8,195 bases of DNA. It comes from Myxococcota bacterium. Its GTDB lineage: Bacteria > Myxococcota > Polyangia > GCA-2747355 > JAKLHH01. This document shows, piece after piece, positions 1 through 6,111 of the stretch. The DNA is taken from contig JAKLHH010000293.1 of assembly GCA_022710245.1 (NCBI GenBank), positions 1 through 8,195 of the forward strand, written 5' to 3'. The notes beneath the pieces were generated by a model that was not told the origin of the DNA, did not search any database, and saw nothing but the letters and a program-made list of their open reading frames with translations. The position numbers and the translations under genes are program-made. The first letter of the stretch is position 1. Each line of letters begins with the position of its first letter.

Positions 1-245
1 CGACCGGCCCCAACGAGCGCGAGGTCGCCGACTTCCTCTGGGACATGTACGACGGCGCTGGCACCGCGCCGGCGAACAGCGAGACCTGGGACACCGTCGC
101 CTTCAGCAACACCTTCGTGGTCCGCGCCGGGACGGTGAACCACTACAACACCATCCAGGAGGCCATCGAGGGCTACTTCAAGGCCGGCGCCAGCGCCACG
201 CTGAAGACCGCCATCACCACCGCCGCGACCACGAACGGTCTCTAG
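1..245 (+). CDS. C-terminal end of a secreted-type protein (5' end outside window)
   Basis: An open frame enters from the left edge (first full codon at 3) and stops with TAG at 243-245, giving the last 80 residues of a longer protein. The visible part begins TGPNEREVADFLWDMYDG and is rich in Thr, Ala, Asn and aromatic residues, with no Cys. The NEREVADFLWDMYD stretch resembles the helix near the C-terminus of large exported peptidase-like proteins of myxobacteria, where a similar 'VAxxLWDLYD' segment follows the catalytic domain. That is a resemblance from memory and no catalytic motif is in view. Codon use is strongly G/C-ending and typical of a real gene. A strong hairpin terminator begins 37 bases after the stop, which supports this as the true 3' end. 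Function is not assignable from this fragment. Confidence 0.75.
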   Translation, partial: TGPNEREVADFLWDMYDGAGTAPANSETWDTVAFSNTFVVRAGTVNHYNTIQEAIEGYFKAGASATLKTAITTAATTNGL

Positions 246-281
246 GCGGTCCCCGCTTCACCCGCTGATCTCGAGCAGCAC

Positions 282-322
282 AGGCCCGGCGCGATGATCA
301 CCACGCGCCGGGCCTTCTTGTT
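282..322 (+). terminator. Intrinsic terminator of the first gene
   Basis: AGGCCCGGCGCG (282-293) pairs perfectly with CGCGCCGGGCCT (304-315) around a 10-base loop. This 12-bp, almost pure G:C stem is followed by TCTTGTT, a moderate T-rich run. Placement 37 bases after the stop of the upstream gene fits rho-independent termination of plus-strand transcription. The T tract is weak by E. coli standards but usual for GC-rich genomes. Confidence 0.75.
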
Positions 323-323
323 G

Positions 324-417
324 GTCGCGGCAGCGGCGCACCACCGCCCGACGTGTGCGGCGCCGCGACAATTCGCCTGCTCGCCTCCTGCGGAGGCTCC
401 GCGATGAAGGGCGAATT
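324..417. repeat. Back-to-back nested inverted repeats in the intergenic region
   Basis: Two long inverted repeats abut exactly. GTCGCGGC (324-331) pairs with GCCGCGAC (362-369) and encloses a smaller stem, CGCAC (337-341) with GTGCG (355-359). AATTCGCC (370-377) pairs with GGCGAATT (410-417) and encloses GCCTCC (383-388) with GGAGGC (392-397) across a 3-base loop. The result is a two-armed nested fold over 94 bases. It lies after the terminator and about 100-190 bp upstream of a sigma-54-like element. It could be enhancer-type activator binding sites, a small structured RNA, or one copy of a dispersed palindromic repeat. The pairing is read directly; the role is open. Confidence 0.55.
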
Positions 418-513
418 CTCGTGCTCGCTGGCCGGGCACGGGAAACCTCCCGCGCACCGCGAACTCTCTCGCCCTCCCGCCTGCGCTGGCGTGAAGACCG
501 GCGGAGTTTTCTC

Positions 514-529
514 GGGTACACCCCTTGCT
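514..529 (+). promoter_or_regulatory. Candidate sigma-54 (-24/-12) promoter for the lipoprotein gene
   Basis: GGGTACACCCCTTGCT matches the sigma-54 consensus TGGCACG-N4-TTGCW at 9 of 12 defined positions. The essential GG (515-516) and GC (527-528) are at the exact 10-base spacing. Predicted transcription starts near 540, giving a leader of about 130 bases before the ATG at 670. Sigma-54 promoters require an enhancer-binding activator, often bound 80-200 bp upstream at inverted repeats, and the nested repeats at 324-417 lie at that distance. No convincing sigma-70 promoter was seen in 480-660. In GC-rich DNA a match of this quality can arise by chance. Confidence 0.45.
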
Positions 530-557
530 TTCCCCCGCCGCGGCCCCGGCGAGATCC

Positions 558-571
558 TCGCCGCGCGGCGA
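558..571. repeat. 14-bp perfect palindrome in the lipoprotein leader
   Basis: TCGCCGCGCGGCGA is its own reverse complement. If transcription starts near 540 it lies about 18 bases into the leader, where a bound dimeric regulator could act as a roadblock. It may equally be a by-product of local GC richness. Confidence 0.35.
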
Positions 572-612
572 TCCGGAGGTCTCGAGCGTGGGGTGTGAGG
601 GCGGGCCGGACC

Positions 613-626
613 CGGCCGCGCGGCCG
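613..626. repeat. Second 14-bp perfect palindrome in the lipoprotein leader
   Basis: CGGCCGCGCGGCCG is a perfect palindrome sharing the GCCGCGCGGC core with the one at 558-571. The two centres are 55 bp apart. It ends 33 bases before the Shine-Dalgarno sequence of the lipoprotein gene. Two related palindromes in one leader could form an operator pair; this is inference only. Confidence 0.35.
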
Positions 627-669
627 TGGAGCCTCGGCTCGTCAGGACCACTTGCGACAGGAGAGCGTC

Positions 670-2625
670 ATGACCCGAGGGACGGCACTGAAGATCGGAA
701 GCCTGGGCTGGGCAGTCCTCCTCGCCGCCTGCGCGGGCGAGCCGGAGCCGACCGACTCCCCGCCGGCGACCACGCGCCTCGCCGAGGCCGCGTCGCCAGA
801 CAGCGAAGCCCTGCTGACTCAGTTCTGGAGCGAGCTCTACGCGCTGCTGGGGCCCGAGGGCGCGAGCGCCATCGCGAACGTGCCGACGCCCAAGGCTCCC
901 AAGGGGGCCTACGGCTGGGGCCACGGGTGCAAGAAGAAGGTCCGCTACGAGATCGATCTGCTGGCCAAGGCGCAGCCCGACGAGTGCTTCTACGGGATCT
1001 GCGACGACGCGAACCTGCAATCCTTCCAGGCGACCTACCCTGGAGACCTCAACGTCGGCCAGTGCCTCAAGCAGGGCGGCAAGCCGAAGGTCAACCAGGC
1101 CTACCCCTGGGGGATGACAGCGATCGGCGACGAGCTCTGGTTCGCCACCGCGGCCAACGTGCTCTGCCTGGTGATCGCGAGCGGCATCGCCGGCGCGCCG
1201 CTGAACCAGCCGGTGCTGACCGACGCGCTCGCCTGCGAGGCCGGCTGCCCGGTCAACCTCAGCACGCACACCGACGCGCGGCCCCCGCGCTTCTTCGTGC
1301 GCGATCCGAAGTCGAAGAAGCTCATCGACCTCACCGCGGCCGTGCTCGCCGTGGACCAGCCGCTGCTGTCGCGGACCTTCGGCATCCGGTCGGCGGGCAA
1401 CCACGACGGGGTGGTCTTCTTCGGCGGGCTCACGGGCAACGTCGCCGGCGGCTCGACGGTCGCGCTCTTCGCGTTCGACGCGGACACCCGCAAGTACCTC
1501 GGCGCGCGGGAGCTCACGCAGTACAACAACATCCGCCAGTGGATCGTCGCCGAGGGCCAGCTCTACGCCGGCTTCGGCCGGCCGGCCACCCCCCCGCCGG
1601 TCCTCGCCACACAGCCGGTCGCTCAGCTGCTCAGCGGCGGCGAGGTGCGGCGGTGGATCGGGAGCCTCTGCAAGTACAAGAAGACGGGCAACCTCGATGA
1701 CCTCTTCGCCTTCCAGACCGTCGGCGAGCTCGCCGGGGCCCCGGCCTACCTCGCCGAGCACCAGGGCCGCATCTTCGCCAGCACCTGGGGCGGGATCCAC
1801 CAGGGCAAGGCGGAGGGCACCCTCCTCTACATGAGCCCGGCCTTCGGCTGGGACAGCAAGCTGACCGGCGCCGACGCGAACGGGTGGTCGGTCGTCTGGA
1901 AGCTCTCCGACTACGAGGTGGAGCCGTCGGCGGTCGTCGTCGGCGGCGCGGTGGCCTCCTTCCAGGGCCGCCTGATCTGGGGGACGATGCAGGTCCCCGG
2001 GATGGGCGTCGGCGTCTTCTGCGGGACGCACCCCTGCACGACGCAGGACCAGCTGGTGGCCTTCCTCGGCACGCTGCGACCGACGGTGGTCTTCAGCGGC
2101 AAGCACCTGGGCACCCCCAAGCAGAAGATCGAGCTGCTCTACGGGACCCGCTACCTCCCCCGCTACAACGACGTCCTCGGTCACTGGGAGATCGCGGAGA
2201 ACGCCATGCAGGCGTCGCCGAGCCTCGGCCTCGCGGGCATCAACAACCCCTTCAACACCTATCTCTGGTGGGCCCAGCGCCACGACGGCGACCTCTACCT
2301 CGGCACCTTCGACTGGCTCTACCTCCTCGCCGGCGGCCTCGAGCACCTCCTCGGCGTGCAGGTCCCGCCGAAGATCCAGCAGCTCGGGACGAAGTTCTAC
2401 GGCGCCGATCTGATCCGCCTCACCGACGTCGATCGTCCCGGCGTGCCCGTCTGCACCTCCGGCTGCGGCAACTACACGAACTACGGCATCCGCACGATGG
2501 CCTCGGGCAAGGGGCTCTACCTGGGGATGACGAACCCGATGAACCTGCTCACCGATCCGACCGACGGCCAGCCCGAGGGTGGCTGGGAGATCCGACGCCT
2601 CGCGGTGCACGACGAGTGCAGGTAG
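670..2625 (+). CDS. Cys-rich lipoprotein, probable seven-bladed beta-propeller
   Basis: A 651-residue exported lipoprotein of unknown function. The ATG at 670 is chosen because AGGAG (659-663) sits 6 bases upstream and because it gives a clean signal peptide: positive N-terminus, hydrophobic stretch to residue 20, and lipobox L18-A19-A20-C21. Cys21 would be lipidated, followed by an acidic, Pro-rich tether (22-45). The body repeats a G-x-[LIV]-[YFW]-x-[GA] strand motif near residues 153, 247, 296, 366, 433, 540 and 615 (for example GQLYAGFG, GRIFASTWGG, GDLYLGTFDW), as in propeller blades; seven recurrences suggest seven blades. About a dozen and a half Cys occur in the mature part, often in close pairs (CEAGC, CGTHPC, CTSGC), suggesting disulfides and life outside the cytoplasm. 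No catalytic motif is recognised. A PPP run at 308-310 is a typical EF-P-dependent sequence. It is probably a surface or periplasmic binding protein, expressed from the candidate sigma-54 promoter. Confidence 0.88.
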   Translation: MTRGTALKIGSLGWAVLLAACAGEPEPTDSPPATTRLAEAASPDSEALLTQFWSELYALLGPEGASAIANVPTPKAPKGAYGWGHGCKKKVRYEIDLLAKAQPDECFYGICDDANLQSFQATYPGDLNVGQCLKQGGKPKVNQAYPWGMTAIGDELWFATAANVLCLVIASGIAGAPLNQPVLTDALACEAGCPVNLSTHTDARPPRFFVRDPKSKKLIDLTAAVLAVDQPLLSRTFGIRSAGNHDGVVFFGGLTGNVAGGSTVALFAFDADTRKYLGARELTQYNNIRQWIVAEGQLYAGFGRPATPPPVLATQPVAQLLSGGEVRRWIGSLCKYKKTGNLDDLFAFQTVGELAGAPAYLAEHQGRIFASTWGGIHQGKAEGTLLYMSPAFGWDSKLTGADANGWSVVWKLSDYEVEPSAVVVGGAVASFQGRLIWGTMQVPGMGVGVFCGTHPCTTQDQLVAFLGTLRPTVVFSGKHLGTPKQKIELLYGTRYLPRYNDVLGHWEIAENAMQASPSLGLAGINNPFNTYLWWAQRHDGDLYLGTFDWLYLLAGGLEHLLGVQVPPKIQQLGTKFYGADLIRLTDVDRPGVPVCTSGCGNYTNYGIRTMASGKGLYLGMTNPMNLLTDPTDGQPEGGWEIRRLAVHDECR

Positions 2626-2697
2626 GGCGCCTCGCAAACGGGGCGCGTCGCGGGGACTCCTCGAGGGAAGTTGACAGGATCGACCTGCGCAGCGTCG

Positions 2698-2732
2698 GCC
2701 TGGCAGAGCCGCAGCTCTCGAAGCTGCCAGGC
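2698..2732 (+). terminator. Probable hairpin terminator after the lipoprotein gene
   Basis: GCCTGGCAG (2698-2706) pairs with CTGCCAGGC (2724-2732) over a 17-base loop. A competing 6-bp stem, GCAGCT (2711-2716) with AGCTGC (2722-2727), shares the right arm. It is followed by TGTCAGCCCCTCTCTCCTC, pyrimidine-rich but without a T run. It lies 72 bases after the lipoprotein stop and 78 bases before the next start, so it may be a weak terminator or an attenuator with two alternative folds. The 184-bp gap (2626-2809) holds nothing else convincing. Confidence 0.4.
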
Positions 2733-2809
2733 TGTCAGCCCCTCTCTCCTCGGGCTCGTTGACTCCGGCACTTGCTCGCTGGCATCCGCGTTGCTTCGCG
2801 GGACTTCCT

Positions 2810-4093
2810 GTGCGCCGCAGCCTGTTCATCGGAATCGTCTTCGTCGCGTCGTCGTTTGTGAGCGCTGCGCGCGGCGACGAGCGCCTGGAGCTGGTCGTCG
2901 ATCCACGGTTCGGCATGGAGGGCGGCGTTCGCACCTGCCTCAGCCTCGGAAGGCTCGCCTTTGGGTACGACGCGCATCTGAGCCGCTGGCTCGCCTGGGA
3001 TGAGTCGCGGCCCGCGGGCAAGGCCGGCGCCATTCTTGGCAGGCTCCTGAAGCTCGTGTTCATCGACAGCCAGCTCGCCGTCGGAACCGATGTCTTCCTC
3101 CACGAGCTCTATGGCCACGGCGCCCGCGCCCGCGAGTGGGGCTTGTCCCCTGACTACCACTTCAAGCTCTTCCCTCCCTACTCCTGGATGTTTCACGCCA
3201 GGATGTCCTCCTACACCGAGGGTGCAGAGACCGGCCAGTCCGAGCGCGACCTGCCGATCTGGGCAGGTGGTCTGGAGGCCGGCTATCTCGCCGCGTGGTG
3301 GATCAGCGCGCAGACGGTCGCCGGCGGGGGCAGCCTGCACTATGGCGCAGGTCTGACCTACCTGGCAGGGAAGCTGACGGACCTCGAGGTCTTCCTCGGC
3401 GATCTCTCACCCGATCCCTCGGCCGCGAAGCGAGATGCCGTCCGCTACGTGGAGGGGCTGCAGTCTCGCTTCCGTCGCTGGACGGCGGAGGAGCGCGCCT
3501 CCGTCGTCAGCCGCGTGCGACGGAGCTACCTCGGTAACCTCGTCGATCCGATGCTCTGGCTGGTCGTCTACCACGAGCTGGTCACCTACCTGTGGAAAGG
3601 CAAACGTCACGCGAAGCTGCCGCTGATCCCCATCCGCTCGTGGCGTCTGTTCCCGGGGACACGCTTCAACCTGACGCCGTTCGGGGCGGAGCACTACGTC
3701 GACCTGTTCGCCGGCGTTCGCGGTGCTCTCCTCTCCGGCTACGTTCGCGTCGGCTCCAGCGGACTGGCCAGGTACTGGGGGCTCGGGGTCAAGGTGCTGC
3801 GAGTGCCCGTCTGGCGCGGTCTCGCCGCGGGCGGTGACCTCGATCTCTGGGATCAGCCAGAGTTGCTGCTCGACCCACCCACGCCGGGGGTCGGCCTGAT
3901 CGGCGGTAGTGTTCGATCCAATCGCCTCGGGATCAACGTTGGCCTGTACCTGGACTGGAGGGTGTGGAGGCGCCTCGGGCTGGTCGGGAGACTCGCCTAC
4001 ACGACCTCCGGCTACCTGATGGGCCAGCCCCTCGAGCGGGGGCTCCACGGCTACTTCGGGCTCTGCCTGTATGGACCGTCGGAGGGGAGATGA
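2810..4093 (+). CDS. Exported protein with HExxGH metal-site motif, unknown function
   Basis: A 427-residue protein, not recognised by name. The GTG start at 2810 is preferred over the TTG at 2759: it has GGGA 6 bases upstream and begins MRRSLFIGIVFVASSFVSA, a classical Sec signal peptide with likely cleavage near residues 19-22, whereas the longer form buries this behind 17 unlikely residues. The key motif is H98-E-L-Y-G-H103-G-A-R-A-R-E, a one-residue-longer variant of the HExxH zinc motif; HExxGH is known from the M49 (dipeptidyl peptidase III) peptidases. The GGLE at 153-156 offers a possible third ligand, E156. Hydrophobic segments at 75-97 and 150-168 may be membrane-associated. Residues 285-427 alternate hydrophobic and polar in strand-like runs separated by Gly-rich turns, suggesting an outer-membrane barrel or beta domain. 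Base composition looks lower in GC than the genes either side, with more A/T-ending codons. It may be a membrane-associated metallopeptidase; this is inferred from the motif alone. Confidence 0.82.
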   Translation: MRRSLFIGIVFVASSFVSAARGDERLELVVDPRFGMEGGVRTCLSLGRLAFGYDAHLSRWLAWDESRPAGKAGAILGRLLKLVFIDSQLAVGTDVFLHELYGHGARAREWGLSPDYHFKLFPPYSWMFHARMSSYTEGAETGQSERDLPIWAGGLEAGYLAAWWISAQTVAGGGSLHYGAGLTYLAGKLTDLEVFLGDLSPDPSAAKRDAVRYVEGLQSRFRRWTAEERASVVSRVRRSYLGNLVDPMLWLVVYHELVTYLWKGKRHAKLPLIPIRSWRLFPGTRFNLTPFGAEHYVDLFAGVRGALLSGYVRVGSSGLARYWGLGVKVLRVPVWRGLAAGGDLDLWDQPELLLDPPTPGVGLIGGSVRSNRLGINVGLYLDWRVWRRLGLVGRLAYTTSGYLMGQPLERGLHGYFGLCLYGPSEGR

Positions 4094-4131
4094 CCGCGCG
4101 AGGTGTCGCTCTCACGGCAGACAGCCTCCTT

Positions 4132-4155
4132 CGAGATCCCAATGTCTAGATCTCG
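4132..4155. terminator. Weak bidirectional hairpin between convergent genes
   Basis: CGAGATC (4132-4138) pairs with GATCTCG (4149-4155) around a 10-base loop in the 52-bp gap between converging genes, overlapping the TAG stop of epmA (4146-4148). There is no T tract on either side, so it is a marginal terminator. No better one is seen in this gap. Confidence 0.25.
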
Positions 4156-5444
4156 TCGGGCGCGAAGGCCGTCACGCGCCGGATGTCCGTGACGTCGCAC
4201 ACCAGCATCAGCAGCCGATCGACCCCGAGCGCGATCCCCGCCGCGGGCGGCATCCCCTCGCGGAGCGCCTCCAGGAAGCGCTCGTCGAGCGCGTGCACCG
4301 GCGCTCCTGACGCGGCCCGGGCGCGCTGGTCCTCCTCGAGCCGCCGCCGCTGCTCGGCCGCGTCGGTGAGCTCGCCGAAGGCGTTCGCCAGCTCGAGGCC
4401 GCCCGCGTAGAGCTCGAAGCGCTCGGCCACCGTCGGGTCGTCCGCGCGCAGGCGCGAGAGCGCGGCGAGCGGCGCCGGGAAGTCGTGGAGCAGGACCGGA
4501 CGCCCCTCGCGGGCGAGCGCCGGCTCCACGCGCTCGACGAGCACACGCGAGGCGATCGCCTCGAAGCCCTCCTCGGGGAGAAAGGGCCCGAGCCCGGCGG
4601 CCTCCACGCGACGTCGCAGCTCGTCCACCGCGGTGACGCCGGCGAGCTCCACGCCAGCGTGGCGGCGGAAGGCCTCGGCGACCGTGAGGCGCGCGAAGGG
4701 CGGCGTCAGGTCGAGCGGCTGCCCGGCGTAGCTGAGGCGCGTCCCGCCCGCGACCCGGCGGGCGACCTCGGCGACGAGCTCCTCGGTCTCGGCCATCAGC
4801 TCCTCGATCGAGCTCCAGGCGCGGTACCACTCGAGCATGCAGAACTCGGTGAGGTGGTGGCGGCCCACCTCATCGCCGCGCCAGCAGGCCCCGAGGAAGT
4901 AGATCTGCTCGAGGCCGGCGGCGAGGAGCCGCTTCATCTGGTACTCGGGCGAGGTGATCAGCGACCAGCCCTCGCCGCAGGGGAGCGCGCGCAGGTGCGG
5001 CTCGAGGCCGGGGCAGCGCACGCGGTGCGGCGTCTGCACCTCGAGGAAGCCGCGGCCGTCGAAGAACGCGCGGACGGCGGCGAGGCAGCGTGCGCGGCGG
5101 GCGAGGAGCGCGGCGCGCGAGGGGGTGCCCTCGTGCAGGCGGTAGTGATCGGCGCCCGGCGAGGGGAAGGGGACCTCGCGCGCGTGCCGCCCCGCGCGCT
5201 GCACCGCCCCGGCGCGCGGGAGCCCGGCGGCGGAGCGCGCCGCGGCCACCGTCACCAGGACCAGGTCGCCCGCCTCGGGCGCCTCCACCGGGGGCGCGAT
5301 CTCGAGCTCCACCGCGCCGCTCGCGTCGGCGAGGAGGAACCGCCCCTCGCTCACCGTCAGCACGCGGCCGGCGATCAGACCGCCGCCGCCGGCGCGGAGC
5401 GAGGCGACGCTGCGGCGCTGGCCGCCGGGGTTCGGATCAGACAT
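4146..5444 (-). CDS. epmA: EF-P--(R)-beta-lysine ligase with extra N-terminal OB-like domain
   Basis: EpmA (GenX/PoxA/YjeA) is a class II lysyl-tRNA-synthetase paralogue that activates (R)-beta-lysine with ATP and attaches it to a lysine of elongation factor P instead of tRNA. Of 432 residues, 106-432 match the whole family: motif 1 region RGFLEVQTP (131-139), TSPEYQMKRLL (164-174), motif 2 with R189/E192 and TEFCMLEWYR (199-208), GLELANAFGELTD (349-361), and motif 3 GIALGVDR (403-410). A405 sits where true lysyl-tRNA synthetases have Gly, a mark of EpmA. The usual length is about 325 residues. Here about 105 extra N-terminal residues include an OB-like segment (22-68: AGRVLTVSEGRFLLADASG...). 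The next Met is 170, inside the catalytic domain, so the ATG at 5444 or another upstream start must be used. No Shine-Dalgarno is visible; the start is 27 bases after the efp stop, so coupling to efp is likely. Confidence 0.95.
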   Translation of the reverse strand: MSDPNPGGQRRSVASLRAGGGGLIAGRVLTVSEGRFLLADASGAVELEIAPPVEAPEAGDLVLVTVAAARSAAGLPRAGAVQRAGRHAREVPFPSPGADHYRLHEGTPSRAALLARRARCLAAVRAFFDGRGFLEVQTPHRVRCPGLEPHLRALPCGEGWSLITSPEYQMKRLLAAGLEQIYFLGACWRGDEVGRHHLTEFCMLEWYRAWSSIEELMAETEELVAEVARRVAGGTRLSYAGQPLDLTPPFARLTVAEAFRRHAGVELAGVTAVDELRRRVEAAGLGPFLPEEGFEAIASRVLVERVEPALAREGRPVLLHDFPAPLAALSRLRADDPTVAERFELYAGGLELANAFGELTDAAEQRRRLEEDQRARAASGAPVHALDERFLEALREGMPPAAGIALGVDRLLMLVCDVTDIRRVTAFAPDEI

Positions 5445-5471
5445 GGTTCGAGGCGGGGCGCCGAGCCCGGG

Positions 5472-6035
5472 CTACTTCTTCACGCGCTCGACGTACTGGC
5501 CGGTGCGGGTGTCGATGCGGAGCCACTCGCCCTCGTTGATGAAGAGCGGCACGTTGATGCTGGCGCCCGTGGAGAGCTTGGCGGGCTTGGTGGCGCCCGA
5601 GGCGGTGTCGCCGCGGATGCCCGGGTCGGACTTGACGACCTGCAGCTCGACGAAGTTCGGCAGAGTGATCCCCACCGGGCGATCATTGAAGAAGAGCACG
5701 CTGACGGAGAGGTTGTCGCTGAGGAAGTTCGCGGCCTCGTCGACGAGGTCGCGCGGGATCAGCACCTGCTCGTAGGTGGCGTTGTCCATGAAGCAGAAGC
5801 TGTCCGCCTCGATGAAGAGGAACTGCATCTGCTTCTCTTCGATGTTGGCCGGCTCCAGCTTCTCGTTGGAGCGGTAGGTCTTGTCCAGCACGGCGCCGGT
5901 GATCAGGTTCTTGATGCGCGTCTTGTAGAGGGCGGTGCCCTTGCCTGGCTTCACGAACTGGAAGTCCACGACCAGGTAAGGCTCGCCGTCGATCTGGAAC
6001 TTGAGCCCCTTGCGGATATCGGAAACGTCGTACAT
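5472..6035 (-). CDS. efp: Translation elongation factor P
   Basis: EF-P binds between the P and E sites of a ribosome stalled on consecutive prolines and speeds peptide bond formation. The 187-residue product is full length (family about 185-190) and matches from end to end. Residues 1-65 form the KOW-like domain with the acceptor loop VKPGKGTA, where K32 is the lysine corresponding to E. coli K34. Two OB domains follow, including the signature-like segment from PNFVELQVV to STGASINVPLFINEGE, and the chain ends in the expected TRTGQYVERVKK. The start is ATG at 6035 with AAAGGA (6049-6044) 8 bases upstream; a second AGGA lies too close to be the main site. The PGKG loop together with the adjacent epmA points to beta-lysylation. 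The gene has its own sigma-70-like promoter and is lower in GC than its neighbours, as expected for a highly expressed gene. Confidence 0.97.
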   Translation of the reverse strand: MYDVSDIRKGLKFQIDGEPYLVVDFQFVKPGKGTALYKTRIKNLITGAVLDKTYRSNEKLEPANIEEKQMQFLFIEADSFCFMDNATYEQVLIPRDLVDEAANFLSDNLSVSVLFFNDRPVGITLPNFVELQVVKSDPGIRGDTASGATKPAKLSTGASINVPLFINEGEWLRIDTRTGQYVERVKK

Positions 6036-6061
6036 GTGTCCTGTCCTTTATCTGGCCGGTT

Positions 6062-6090
6062 AGTAGAGCAAAACCGACCTCTCGCGTCAA
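6062..6090 (-). promoter_or_regulatory. Sigma-70-type promoter of efp-epmA
   Basis: On the minus strand TTGACG (6090-6085, 5 of 6 consensus) is followed after exactly 17 bases by TCTACT (6067-6062, 4 of 6). Transcription would start near 6055, about 20 bases before the efp ATG. The spacer includes a GGTTTTGC run unusually A/T-rich for this window. It would let efp-epmA be expressed independently of the upstream kinase gene. Confidence 0.6.
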
Positions 6091-6111
6091 CCTCACGGAG
6101 GAGGGCGCGGA

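Noticed and set aside
355..669. Upstream in-frame extension of the lipoprotein gene
   Set aside because: The frame is open back to 355, but the added residues are Arg/Pro-rich with no family look and would bury the signal peptide and lipobox; the ATG at 670 has a proper Shine-Dalgarno.
2671..2676. Perfect TTGACA as a -35 box for the HExxGH gene
   Set aside because: No -10-like sequence occurs at 16-18 bases downstream (GTCGGC region), and the following DNA forms the hairpin at 2698-2732.
2759..2809. TTG start at 2759 for the HExxGH gene
   Set aside because: No Shine-Dalgarno precedes it, and it would put 17 residues in front of a clean signal peptide.
298..3063. 921-codon open frame on the minus strand
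   Set aside because: It lies antisense to the lipoprotein gene. Its product is Arg/Ala/Glu/Val-rich with no domain, no signal and no start context. Long antisense frames are expected in GC-rich coding DNA.
3470..3520. EERAS in the HExxGH protein as the M49 second motif (EExxAE/D)
   Set aside because: The final acidic residue is missing, and it lies about 125 residues from the HELYGH motif, further than the second motif in M49 enzymes.
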